Assembly (NCBI GenBank): GCA_041879415.1
Contig: CP090852.1
Coordinates: forward strand, 806,001 to 870,000
DNA length: 64,000 nt
Direction of reading: 5' to 3'
From: Vibrio chagasii
Lineage (GTDB): Bacteria > Pseudomonadota > Gammaproteobacteria > Enterobacterales > Vibrionaceae
Positions 55,539-64,000 of this stretch are shown one piece after another. How positions within the stretch are numbered: the stretch's first letter is position 1; each line of letters opens with the position of its first letter. The position numbers were made by a program, and so were the translations under genes. The notes below the pieces were generated by a model, which was not told the DNA's origin, searched no databases, and saw only the letters and a list, made by a program, of their open reading frames with translations.

Positions 55539-57866
55539 TTATCTTCTTGTTTTGTTTTTAAAGAGCCTTGTCGTCGAAGACAAGTAACGCGTAGCAAATG
55601 ACCTGCCCAATGAGAGCAAAGACATAAATAGAATCAGCACTGGTGAAATGGAACCGCCCGAAGCACCTGTGGTAACCGGCGGTTCTTTAGGTGAGGTCTC
55701 AGCCTCGCCACATTCGTATTTCGAAATAGTGCCCAAGCCCCACTTATTTAAATGTCCTGTTTCACCATTCACGTAATCAGCGATTTCCAAACGCCAAGAG
55801 CCGTTAATTGGCTCTCCCTTGAAAGGATCAAGAACAGGGTCATGTTTAAGTGTGAAATAACCGTCGAAGCCAGCAAATCGAGTGGATTTATGGTTCAGTA
55901 GGTCCACCCGAGTCCCCCTTGGGGAAATTAAAGTCACGACTAGGTCACTCAAACGCGGGTGATCGATATCTAAATACAGACCAAAGCTGTCATCAGCCAA
56001 TTCGGCAGTTCCATTAAGGCTGAAGTTGAACGTTTTAAAACCGACAATAGGCTGGTTTGTAGAGCTAAGCCGACTATCAGGAAGATAGCTACTTACTTCT
56101 TTGATATCAGATTCCAAAACAGGCAAGCCATAAATCAATGTCGATTCTTGCTGCCAATTTTTTGATTTCAGCGTGTCACTGTATCGATAGTCAATGCTCG
56201 TATTCATTGTCACTGCTGAACCACAAACTTCTCCCGAAGGAAGTGCAGCTTCAATAGATAACTGGTTAACAGGATCGCTAACGAAAGGTTGTTTCAACTT
56301 GGATATATTGATTTGACCATCAACTTGAGCGGTTCTGAGCGTTGGATAAAGCTCAATTGATAATGGCTTATTTGGATCAACATAGCGGTTCGCTACCTCG
56401 ACCTCAAATGGCTCAATCGCTAGCCCATGTACGTCAAATTTGTGCTTTAGTATTTCGGCATAGTCCCGGTTTGGATACATTTGCTGAGCGACAAACAAGG
56501 TGCTCTCAGCCAAATCATGCATTTTCAGCCCTCGACCTACCCCATACATCGACTCCAAGACAATTGAGTCAAACTCTTCAAATGCCACTTCACCATACTG
56601 CTCAACAGACGCTTTTAAAGCCTGGAAGAGTGGCGTTGACCATAGTTCATCACCTAACTCACCAGCGACACTTTCATGAGGACGGTACTCAGCTTGCCTA
56701 AAGTAGCGTGCTCTTTGGTTCCATAAACTGCGAGTGGTGTTCCTCACACCAAAATAACCATCCCAATTGAAGACAGTATCAATTTCGAATTCTTGGCCTC
56801 GCGTTTGTGCATCTTGATACTGACTACGAAAACTAAAGCTCCCAGCCCAGTAATCTCCAAACCCTTCACCAATTGCACCAGTATGCCCATAAGCCCAATC
56901 TTTTACTATGTGGTAGTGAATGCCATGTCCAAGTTCATGTAGGATTACATCACCATCGAGAGCATCAGGAGAGCCACCGCCAATACCAAATAACATCGCT
57001 TTAGGACCATAGTAATAGGTCGAGTTGTCAGCAGATAAACCTCTGCCATCAAACTCTAAAGGCTCATCGAATAGATCAAAACCCAAGTTACTGATGTAAC
57101 GTAAAGACTGGTCTAAATGAGCAAAAACCATCAGCTGTGGAAAGCGCGTATCTTGCCAATCTATGCTTTGTAACTCATTCAAGTCAGCAAACTTTGTTAT
57201 GCCTTCTGCGCTAAGAAAATTTGATGTGTCACGGTTAATTGCAGCACCTGAATCAGGGTCAATAGAATACAAAGCCGTTGCATCAACCTGCGATACGCGG
57301 GAGTTCGTAAGATAGATACCATCACCATGGTCCAAAACATCCACATCAGCTTGCACGTAATGTGGGGCGTTTGGATACTGATTGACATCAGTTAACAACG
57401 TCTCTGGTGGCGCAGAACGGTCCATGGTTCTTAGATCAGGGCTAAAGACATTCACCTGCGTTGAAACAACCTGTCCACTGCTCAAGCTAGGTGCTCTCTC
57501 AGCTTCTAACAGGCGAGGAACTTCCAATTCAGCAGCCGTTGTTGGTGCTCCGTTGAGTAGTACAGTATTTTCCAAACTTCTAAATACTCGTGAAACCTGG
57601 TCATCAAGATTGGTCGATAACACGACGGTTTTCTGTTGTTGATACTCTCCTCCAATCAACACATCGAAGTTGTAGTGATTCCCCAATTTAGAGTGCGTTT
57701 CATAGCGAAATCTAAGTACACCAACATCTGGGTAAGCTTGTTCTAAATAAGCTTTCGCTTCCTGTTGCGTTGTCACAACAGCATCATTAATTGGGTAATC
57801 CCACTCAGCAGCGTTGCTTATTGCTGAAACGAAACACAACGCAAGGTAAAGAGAACTCTTTTTCAT
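55539..57866 (-). CDS. Secreted M36-like metallopeptidase with P-domain and GlyGly-CTERM-like tail
   Basis: 775 residues. Signal peptide ~1-19. N-terminal FTP-like propeptide region (~20-150), gluzincin catalytic domain with HELGH (His310, Glu311, His314) and third ligand Glu334 in GEGFGDYWA, a pattern of the M36 fungalysin group. C-terminal P-domain (~615-715, FSLNGTAELADDSFGLYLDIDHPRLSDLVVTLISPRGT...GSWRLEIADYVNG). The end (GGS, hydrophobic segment, then Arg-rich tail) resembles GlyGly-CTERM, a rhombosortase sorting signal for type II-secreted surface proteins. Strong ribosome binding site AAGGGGG. Nine bases after the TonB receptor gene. Likely digests protein at the cell surface; the substrate is not known. 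Confidence 0.88.
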   Translation of the reverse strand: MKKSSLYLALCFVSAISNAAEWDYPINDAVVTTQQEAKAYLEQAYPDVGVLRFRYETHSKLGNHYNFDVLIGGEYQQQKTVVLSTNLDDQVSRVFRSLENTVLLNGAPTTAAELEVPRLLEAERAPSLSSGQVVSTQVNVFSPDLRTMDRSAPPETLLTDVNQYPNAPHYVQADVDVLDHGDGIYLTNSRVSQVDATALYSIDPDSGAAINRDTSNFLSAEGITKFADLNELQSIDWQDTRFPQLMVFAHLDQSLRYISNLGFDLFDEPLEFDGRGLSADNSTYYYGPKAMLFGIGGGSPDALDGDVILHELGHGIHYHIVKDWAYGHTGAIGEGFGDYWAGSFSFRSQYQDAQTRGQEFEIDTVFNWDGYFGVRNTTRSLWNQRARYFRQAEYRPHESVAGELGDELWSTPLFQALKASVEQYGEVAFEEFDSIVLESMYGVGRGLKMHDLAESTLFVAQQMYPNRDYAEILKHKFDVHGLAIEPFEVEVANRYVDPNKPLSIELYPTLRTAQVDGQINISKLKQPFVSDPVNQLSIEAALPSGEVCGSAVTMNTSIDYRYSDTLKSKNWQQESTLIYGLPVLESDIKEVSSYLPDSRLSSTNQPIVGFKTFNFSLNGTAELADDSFGLYLDIDHPRLSDLVVTLISPRGTRVDLLNHKSTRFAGFDGYFTLKHDPVLDPFKGEPINGSWRLEIADYVNGETGHLNKWGLGTISKYECGEAETSPKEPPVTTGASGGSISPVLILFMSLLSLGRSFATRYLSSTTRLFKNKTRR

Positions 57867-57875
57867 ATGTCCCCC

Positions 57876-60017
57876 TTAAAACTCATACTTGGCATTAACG
57901 GTGAAGTAACGACCAGGCTCTGTAGAATAGATTTTGTTGCTATCTGCTATGCCCGCTACGTCTTGATATCGAATGTATTCTTTGTCGAATAGGTTCACCA
58001 CATTGGCGCTAACATCCAAGCCAAAGTTCCAAGCATAGCTAACCCCCAAGTCAACACTCGCCCAGCCAGAGGTAGTCGCGCAGTCAGTCACCATCCCCAA
58101 GTCATCTTCACATTGAGGTACCTCATCCATCGCCTGTGCCCAATTAACCTGCGCATAAGCAGAGAAGGCATTGTCGTCGTAAGCGATTTCAGCATTACCT
58201 TCCCAAGGTGTTAATGTGCGAACTTTTTCGCCTTCATCATCTTCACCATCAACAAAACCGACTTTGGTACTAACACTCCACACATCATTCAAACGATGGG
58301 CAATTGAAGCCTCAATGCCATATGTCTCGACTCCACTTACATTTTGGTACTGTTTGTAGTAGTTGCCTGTGTTTGGATCTGGAGTAAAAGTAATTTGTTT
58401 GACGTCGATAAAATTATCGAACTTCTGGTAAAAGACAGCGGTGTATAGCTGTGTCTGTCCATTATCAAACTTGCTGCCTAGTTCAAACGAATCACTTGTT
58501 TCCGCCTCAAGATCCATATTTGGCACAATCACAAACGGAGTAATTGGAACGAAATCATGATTCTGGTAACCATAGATTTTGTCGTAACCGGGCGCTCTGA
58601 AACCGTGATTATAAGAAAGGTAGGTATTCAATGATTCCGTTAGCTGATAGCTCACAGACAAACTCGGAGATAACTCGCTCGAGGTTTGCTCTTTCAACTC
58701 GTAACCACTGATCGAGTTTTGGGATTCGGGTTTCATCTGATTCACATCAAAACGGGCGCCCGCCGTCACTGTCCAATGATCAATTTCAATCGCATCACGA
58801 ACAAATGCAGCAAAGTTGTACGAACGTGCTGGTGCAAAAGGAAGGTCAGCATTGAGCGACACCCCATTCCAATCTAAAACAGAAGATTGACTTGGGCGCT
58901 CATGAAGATTTGTTTCCATACTCATGCCATAAGACAGTGTATGGCTCATGTTTTTATGTTGAAACGCACTAATGAAGTCGGCGCTAGCACCAAGAAGCTG
59001 ATCGGTAAAACCACGGAAATCAATCGTTCTGCGTAATTCAGAAACGTTGTTATTGGTTCGAGACATCAACCGGTTGGTGGTATCTTCGTTTGTCATGTCA
59101 CGCCAATAAATCTTGGCATCTAATTCCTCAAACCAAGTATTAGTTGGAAGATACTCCAAGCCCACATAAGCAGAAAATGCCTCGGTATAGCCTTGCTGAT
59201 CAAAGTCTTCCGTGTCCCACTTACCGTCTTTTTGAATCTTAGAAGATCCCTCTTTTCGACTTAAATTTTCTTTGTAGTACTCTATGTTACCTTTCAACAT
59301 TAATGCATCTGTAGACCAGTAATTAAGAGTGTAACCACCGCCTACCCCATCGATATCTCTTTGGTATAGGTCTTCATCGAAGTTACGTGTTTCTTCACCT
59401 TCCCAGTAAGAAAGATTAAGCAAACTTTCAAATTTTCCAGCACGAGAAGCTAAATTTGTTGCACCTTTATATTTGTTACTGATCCCCGTATAAGTCGCAG
59501 AGACATCGCTATAGAAATCTTTATCAACTAGGTAGTCTCCAGGCTGTTTGGATTTCACCACGACAACACCACCAATCGCGCCTGAGCCATATACAGATGA
59601 ACTCGCCCCTTTTATAACCTCAATACTTTCTAAGTTAGACATATCGAACGAGTTACGTCCTATCTTGTCATTGATGTCATTAGCACCAAAGCCATCAGCA
59701 GACTTGATTCCATCTTTCACAATCAAGATGCGGTTACCTGTCATGCCGCGAATCGTAATGTTTTGAGGTCGGCCTGCGCCCCCTGTAACACTAACACCGG
59801 GTTCACTCTTTATAGCGTCGTAAAGCTCAGTTGCACCTTTTTGTTCCAAGTCCTTATCGGTGATTACAGCAACTGAACCTGCAACTTCAGATAGTGGTTG
59901 CTCGATCTTATTGGCAGTGACGACCACTTCTTCAAAGTGATAAACCTCAGATTCGGCGTGCACGAGGTTGGCAGCAAGTACACTCAGTACTGCCGCTGAT
60001 AGGGGGGAAAGCTTCAT
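57876..60017 (-). CDS. TonB-dependent receptor, haem/haemoprotein-receptor-like
   Basis: 713 residues. Signal peptide ~1-21 (SAAVLSVLAANLVHA), TonB box region EEVVVTA near 29-35, plug domain (~35-155: GSVAVITDKDLEQKGATELYDAIKSEPGVSVTGGAGRPQNITIRGM), beta-barrel ending with the classic C-terminal aromatic FTVNAKYEF. A FRAP box (NHGFRAPGYDKI) followed about 30 residues later by NMDLEAETSDSFELG, in the position of the NPNL box of haem/haemoglobin receptors, suggests the haem-receptor subfamily; the canonical NPNL is altered to NMDL. A His lies between the two (QNH). Imports a ligand across the outer membrane at TonB expense. Abuts the S9 protease stop with no gap. Confidence 0.93.
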   Translation of the reverse strand: MKLSPLSAAVLSVLAANLVHAESEVYHFEEVVVTANKIEQPLSEVAGSVAVITDKDLEQKGATELYDAIKSEPGVSVTGGAGRPQNITIRGMTGNRILIVKDGIKSADGFGANDINDKIGRNSFDMSNLESIEVIKGASSSVYGSGAIGGVVVVKSKQPGDYLVDKDFYSDVSATYTGISNKYKGATNLASRAGKFESLLNLSYWEGEETRNFDEDLYQRDIDGVGGGYTLNYWSTDALMLKGNIEYYKENLSRKEGSSKIQKDGKWDTEDFDQQGYTEAFSAYVGLEYLPTNTWFEELDAKIYWRDMTNEDTTNRLMSRTNNNVSELRRTIDFRGFTDQLLGASADFISAFQHKNMSHTLSYGMSMETNLHERPSQSSVLDWNGVSLNADLPFAPARSYNFAAFVRDAIEIDHWTVTAGARFDVNQMKPESQNSISGYELKEQTSSELSPSLSVSYQLTESLNTYLSYNHGFRAPGYDKIYGYQNHDFVPITPFVIVPNMDLEAETSDSFELGSKFDNGQTQLYTAVFYQKFDNFIDVKQITFTPDPNTGNYYKQYQNVSGVETYGIEASIAHRLNDVWSVSTKVGFVDGEDDEGEKVRTLTPWEGNAEIAYDDNAFSAYAQVNWAQAMDEVPQCEDDLGMVTDCATTSGWASVDLGVSYAWNFGLDVSANVVNLFDKEYIRYQDVAGIADSNKIYSTEPGRYFTVNAKYEF

Positions 60018-62036
60018 TTACTGCTCCGCTTTAATGTCTTTCAAGGTAAGTGATAAAAGAAATGCGTATTCAAACGCCTGTTGAGATAAGGACTTTCTCC
60101 TATCTGTCGAATGTCCTTGGGTAAAGCTTGTCGACAATAAATAAGGCCCATGCCCTGTCGTTAACTCATTTAACTTCGCGTAATATTTAGCGCCTTCCCA
60201 ATAAGGAACACGACTGTCATTTAAGCCAATCTGTATCAATATGGGTGGGTAAGCTTGCTTACGAAGATTCAAGTATGGGTCGTATTGCTTCATTATCTTC
60301 AATTCATCTTCAATATTAGGGTTCCCCCACTCTCCGTATTGTTGGGCTGTTAGGGGTAGTGAAGCATCAGACATGCTATTCACAACATCGACAAACGGCA
60401 CTTTAAGCACCGCACCATCAAACAAACCAGGAGCTTGATTCAAAGCGGCAGCAACAAGTGTTCCTCCTGCACTTCCACCCATCGCGTAGATGGATCGTGT
60501 ACCTTGGTGATACGTTCTTAATGCCTGTGCTGTAGCAATGAAATCCGAAATACCATTTTCTTTATTGATGCCTTTTCCTGCTTGATACCAAGAATCACCA
60601 TAAAAGCCTCCACCACGGACATGAGCAATCGCATAAATTACACCTTCATCAAGTAGGCTAATGATTTGTGGCATAAAGTAGGGCTTCATCGTCATCCCAT
60701 AGGCTCCATATCCGTACAAAAACACAGGTGTCTTTTTAGTAAGCTTGTCTTTTCGATAAGCAAGAGTCACAGGGATCATCTTTCCATCAGAGTTAACTGT
60801 AATTTGTTCAGTTTGATACTCAGACTTGTGATAGTGGGAGTAATGATCTTGTGAGAACAACGTTCGTTTCAGAGTCTTCGTACTCAAACGCTCCCACTTA
60901 GCCGGTTGAGTAAGAGACATACTTCTAATATGCAGTTTATTACTCGCGTAGTCGCCAACTTGGCTCACCCAAGCAACCTGCCCCGCCTCAGTTAATGGCT
61001 GGCTTAAACGATATTGGTTGTAGCTATCAAAGAAGTGTAAAGACTGAGTTGCCCCACTCTGGCTAATAAGCACAGGGCCAGATTCAAACAAATAGAAGTT
61101 GTTGATTCTGGATTCATCAGCCGGCTCAAAGAGGGTATTCCATTGTTCTACTTGTGAAGCTTGGTTCAGCGGTACAGAGTAAAATGCAAATTGACTGCGT
61201 TCATGGTTGCTGTTGATGAATAAACGAGAGCCAGAAACATCAACGTAATATTCAAGGCCTGGTTCACGAGGTAACAGAGGTGCAGTAAGTTCACCAGAGC
61301 CAAGGTCTAACAAACGTTGCTCACTTGAGTTCTCACTATTGGCCTGAACAACAACAAATTGCGAGTCGCTTGTCTGGTAATACGAGAGCAACCAAGAAGA
61401 GTCTAATTCTCTAAGAACAACAATAGGAGATGATTGATTTAGAGAATATTGAACAAGCGCATAAGGTCTCGATGTTTTAGATTCGAGTTGGATCAGAAAC
61501 AGAGATTGACCATCACGTGACCAGCCTAATGTGCTATCCACATTTTGAGCGATTGGCGTAACTTTCTTAGTCCGAAGATCAACCACACTTACTTGGTATT
61601 GTTCAGACCCTGTTATGTCTTCGGCGATCGCTAGTTTTGTTTTGGTAGAATCGAGCTCCCAAGCCGCTAACTGATAATAGTCGTGTGCAGTAGAACGTTC
61701 ATCAAGGTTTAGTAATTCCGTTGTATCTATATGCCCAACCTCTCGAGAAAGTAAGGCTTTTTTCCCGTTATGCTCTAAGATCGCATATTCATAACCATTG
61801 ATTTCCTGCCATGGTTTTTCAGCTCGATCTGGGCGATTTTCTTGCCATTTTTTTTCTAAAGACTCGCTTATAGATTGAATGCTGTCTTGATATTGCTGTG
61901 TTTTATCATTCTGTTCCGCAAGGTAGTCGAGTACCTTACTTGCACCACGAGAATCATCTCGTAACCAAGAATAGTGATCAGAAGCACTGACCTTCCCCGT
62001 CAAAAAGACAAAAGCTAACAGCACAAACACTTTCAT
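60018..62036 (-). CDS. Exported S9-family prolyl oligopeptidase-like protease
   Basis: 672 residues from ATG 62036, which opens a signal peptide (KVFVLLAFVFLTGKVSA, cut near SDH). A TTG at 62090 lies next to the Fur box and is unlikely. N-terminal seven-bladed propeller (~60-390), C-terminal alpha/beta hydrolase with catalytic Ser522 in GGSAGG, Asp607 in LNDSRVPYW and His642 in QGHSTDRR; all three triad residues are present. S9A enzymes cleave short peptides (prolyl oligopeptidase, oligopeptidase B). Being exported, it should act in the periplasm or outside. First gene of the Fur-controlled operon; its stop is directly followed by the receptor ATG. Confidence 0.92.
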   Translation of the reverse strand: MKVFVLLAFVFLTGKVSASDHYSWLRDDSRGASKVLDYLAEQNDKTQQYQDSIQSISESLEKKWQENRPDRAEKPWQEINGYEYAILEHNGKKALLSREVGHIDTTELLNLDERSTAHDYYQLAAWELDSTKTKLAIAEDITGSEQYQVSVVDLRTKKVTPIAQNVDSTLGWSRDGQSLFLIQLESKTSRPYALVQYSLNQSSPIVVLRELDSSWLLSYYQTSDSQFVVVQANSENSSEQRLLDLGSGELTAPLLPREPGLEYYVDVSGSRLFINSNHERSQFAFYSVPLNQASQVEQWNTLFEPADESRINNFYLFESGPVLISQSGATQSLHFFDSYNQYRLSQPLTEAGQVAWVSQVGDYASNKLHIRSMSLTQPAKWERLSTKTLKRTLFSQDHYSHYHKSEYQTEQITVNSDGKMIPVTLAYRKDKLTKKTPVFLYGYGAYGMTMKPYFMPQIISLLDEGVIYAIAHVRGGGFYGDSWYQAGKGINKENGISDFIATAQALRTYHQGTRSIYAMGGSAGGTLVAAALNQAPGLFDGAVLKVPFVDVVNSMSDASLPLTAQQYGEWGNPNIEDELKIMKQYDPYLNLRKQAYPPILIQIGLNDSRVPYWEGAKYYAKLNELTTGHGPYLLSTSFTQGHSTDRRKSLSQQAFEYAFLLSLTLKDIKAEQ

Positions 62037-62092
62037 AAATGCAACAAATCCATACGCTAATTTGATAAATTTCGCGTATACTGCACCCAAAC

Positions 62093-62111
62093 GATAATGA
62101 GATCAATTATC
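62093..62111 (-). promoter_or_regulatory. Fur box
   Basis: GATAATGAGATCAATTATC on the plus strand (minus GATAATTGATCTCATTATC) matches 14 of 19 positions of the Fur consensus GATAATGATAATCATTATC, with both outer hexamer arms perfect. It lies 57 bases before the protease ATG, so iron should repress the whole operon. Confidence 0.75.
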
Positions 62112-62350
62112 ATTTGCATATTTATATGACTTTAATCACAATAAATAAATCGATTTGTGTAGGTTTACGAGTGCAAACTCATGCAGCACTTGTACTAAGT
62201 TTTAGGGTTAAAGTCAGTCAATAGTATCGGCATTGATCGGATATATAACCTTTCACAGAATAAGGCAAACGTTTACTTGCTGACTAAAATTTGAGTCCAT
62301 TCGATGAAGGATCCCACAAAGTAGCCCAAAACATGCGCTAATCCCCCTCG

Positions 62351-63244
62351 CTACTCAAGCTCTGCATCCCAAATTCGTTCTATCGCTTCGACTCTTCGGA
62401 TCTGCTTTGAAGGAAAGTGGGCAACTCTGAGCTCCGCAATTGTCTCTTGTCGTTCGGCCTGTGATAGCCCAGTGTCGTCTAAAATATCTTTTCGTTCCGC
62501 TAAGTAAATTTCTAAAGCACCTTCAAAATCCGCTCTTTGTTGGTCCAGTACTTCAAGCCTTTGCGCCGCTTCATCACCCACTAGTTCATTTCGCTTCAAG
62601 TATTTCTCTTGCTGCTCAAGCCCTTCAGAGTTGGATAATTGTTGAAGTAACACCTGATTCTTGTGACTTGTTTGAACATAGTCAGCTTGTTCAGAGATTA
62701 ATGAATCTAGCCGTTGTTGGTACTCCAGCTCATTCAACCCTTCTTGCTTCAATCGAAGCTTTTCTAGGGCCATTTCCCTCATTTGGTTATCGTGAGTAAA
62801 TAAAATACTTATCTCGCTCGGGCTAAAAAACTGAGCCTGAAGATCGAGTAAGGCTAGGTTTAAGCGTTGTAGATCATCGACAGAGATCGAGGAGGGGTCA
62901 AACTGAACATCCAATGACGTCAATGCCGACTTGTAATCAAGGTATTTGGCAAACAAAGCCTCGTCGACAATCGCACCTTGTGATTGAACATGATGTTGAG
63001 CAACGTTGCTACGAATATCTTCAAGGGTAAGCTCTGTTTGTCCAGAGACAAAGTAATCCATTGTGTCTTTAGCCGATGCATTATCAATATCGGTGTCTTG
63101 TTGAGAGCTCACTTTCAACGAGGAGATGCTTTGTTGTTTGCTATTGCTTGGGTTTAAGCCCTCTTCCACTGGATATAAAAAAAAGACCGCCGCTGCACTC
63201 ATCAGGGCTATCGTGGTTATCGAAAAAATGGCGGCCTTAGTCAT
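62351..63244 (-). CDS. lifO: Lipase-specific foldase (lipase chaperone)
   Basis: 297 residues. A single N-terminal membrane anchor (~5-24, IFSITTIALMSAAAVFFLYP), a variable linker, then the helical foldase domain (~75-295) rich in long Gln/Glu/Leu helices (LNLALLDLQAQFFSPSEISILF...LERDQR type), ending RRVEAIERIWDAELE. Lif proteins stay in the inner membrane and fold the exported lipase in the periplasm. The lipase gene lies directly upstream (39-bp gap) on the same strand, confirming the pair. Confidence 0.92.
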   Translation of the reverse strand: MTKAAIFSITTIALMSAAAVFFLYPVEEGLNPSNSKQQSISSLKVSSQQDTDIDNASAKDTMDYFVSGQTELTLEDIRSNVAQHHVQSQGAIVDEALFAKYLDYKSALTSLDVQFDPSSISVDDLQRLNLALLDLQAQFFSPSEISILFTHDNQMREMALEKLRLKQEGLNELEYQQRLDSLISEQADYVQTSHKNQVLLQQLSNSEGLEQQEKYLKRNELVGDEAAQRLEVLDQQRADFEGALEIYLAERKDILDDTGLSQAERQETIAELRVAHFPSKQIRRVEAIERIWDAELE

Positions 63245-63283
63245 TATATTTTCCTTATGGTGTTAATGAATCATCCAAACAGA

Positions 63284-64000
63284 CTACAAGCCCGCCAACT
63301 TCAATCGGTTAGCGTGCTGGCGATACAATGTCACCGGGTCGGTCTCAAACAAGTGATGGATGCCTAGCAAACCGTTGATCTCATCCAGATGATTCATTTT
63401 GTAATCATCGCCGATCACTTTACCTAGATGAGTACTACATACTCCAACAAGCCCATCATTTGGTTCGTTAAACGCTAAACCTAGCACTGTCATCGCCGCA
63501 TCGGTTGGGTCCAAAAGATTGGTAAAAGTGGAAGACCCTGTCCATGAGTAATAATAAACGCCGTTACTGGCTTGCCATTCACCATCACCGCATGCAGAGG
63601 TTGGAACCCCTTCAGGGTAAAACTGATTAAAAGCAAGAGAGCCTTCTGTGGTCAGAGCTTCTAATGATGCCAAGCCATCTTGTTCTAGATCAGAACCACC
63701 GGACAGTAGATTAATGAGTGTCGTCAAACCACCAGCCAACTTAACTGCAATCCCTTCTGAAACTGAACCCTCAGGTACCGTTCCACGGACTAAATCAGCC
63801 ACTTTTGAACCTTTATGAACGCCACCAATACTCGTTACCGATGCGACAAGGTCTGGTCTCACTGAGGCCACATACCGCGCCGTAGGGCCGCCATGACTGT
63901 GCCCGACAAGGTTGACCTTATTTGCTCCGGTTGCGGCTAGAAGTGTTTCGACTTGAGCCAATAACTGCTCTCCCCTAACCTCTGAGCTATTCGTCGCTGA
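63284..64000 (-). CDS. Triacylglycerol lipase, C-terminal part (cut by window edge)
   Basis: The reading frame is open to 64000 (238 residues visible); the N-terminus and signal peptide lie outside the window. Family I.1/I.2 lipase: NSSEVRGEQLLAQVETLL, nucleophile elbow GHSHGG with PTARYVASVRPDLVASVTSIGGVHKGS, then DGLVGVCSTHLG (Asp and the second Cys of the conserved disulphide) and IHHLFETDP (His of the triad, LLGIHH). Requires the neighbouring foldase to fold, then leaves by the type II secretion system. An internal TTG at 63961 is not the start. Confidence 0.95.
   Translation of the reverse strand, partial: SATNSSEVRGEQLLAQVETLLAATGANKVNLVGHSHGGPTARYVASVRPDLVASVTSIGGVHKGSKVADLVRGTVPEGSVSEGIAVKLAGGLTTLINLLSGGSDLEQDGLASLEALTTEGSLAFNQFYPEGVPTSACGDGEWQASNGVYYYSWTGSSTFTNLLDPTDAAMTVLGLAFNEPNDGLVGVCSTHLGKVIGDDYKMNHLDEINGLLGIHHLFETDPVTLYRQHANRLKLAGL

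Noticed and set aside
53487..62111. Horizontally acquired island
   Set aside because: No integrase, tRNA boundary, direct repeats or visible composition shift; the operon sits between ordinary chromosomal genes.

Overview
The window looks like the small chromosome (chromosome II) of a marine Vibrio. The evidence is a LuxM/LuxN autoinducer pair close to the V. harveyi archetype, several chemoreceptors, a LolD/FtsX/HEWWY-lipocalin cassette, a lipase with its dedicated foldase, and a mixture of maltose, Pst and Bat-type loci that I recall from V. cholerae chromosome II (recollection, not a search). Base composition and codon use look even by eye. I saw no insertion sequence, prophage, CRISPR array, tRNA or rRNA.

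Layout. 1-210: 5' end of a secreted, collagenase-like protein that runs off the left edge. 630-4461: luxM-luxN, acyl-homoserine-lactone synthase and hybrid sensor kinase; its leader carries a candidate Qrr sRNA pairing site over the ribosome binding site. 4.6-9.8 kb: efflux and DMT transporters and an AraC regulator. 10.0-12.8 kb: LysR regulator, a DUF3302 + HlyD membrane-fusion pair and small proteins. 12.9-19.1 kb: a medium-chain dehydrogenase, then ABC ATPase - FtsX permease - HEWWY lipoprotein as a coupled operon. 19.2-24 kb: secreted endonuclease I, soluble double-PAS chemoreceptor, two unknowns. 24-29 kb: divergent AraC/DMT pair, oligopeptide-binding protein, acyl-CoA thioesterase.

29.6-35.2 kb: maltose/maltodextrin ABC transporter, malE-malF-malG divergent from malK. 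The 660-bp divide holds two near-consensus MalT boxes, a CRP site and an unexplained terminated hairpin element that may be a small RNA. 35.4-37.8 kb: a small acidic protein and a chemoreceptor with a sigma-28 promoter. 38.2-45.1 kb: MoxR-DUF58-DUF4381-BatA-BatB/C-BatD, an aerotolerance/MoxR-VWA operon with long Gln-rich minisatellites. 45.2-51.3 kb: GAF-GGDEF diguanylate cyclase and pstSCAB, with 11-bp-phased PhoB repeats before pstS. 51.7-53.4 kb: another chemoreceptor.

53.5-62.1 kb: the most interesting locus. It is a five-gene, tightly packed minus-strand operon with a Fur box in front and one strong terminator behind: secreted S9 prolyl-oligopeptidase-like protease, TonB-dependent receptor with haem-receptor-like FRAP and NPNL-like boxes, M36-like metallopeptidase with P-domain and GlyGly-CTERM-like tail, and two DUF1566 exported proteins. 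I propose an iron-regulated system that digests a host or environmental protein and imports its iron or haem. 62.3-64.0 kb: lipase foldase and the 3' part of the lipase gene, cut by the right edge.
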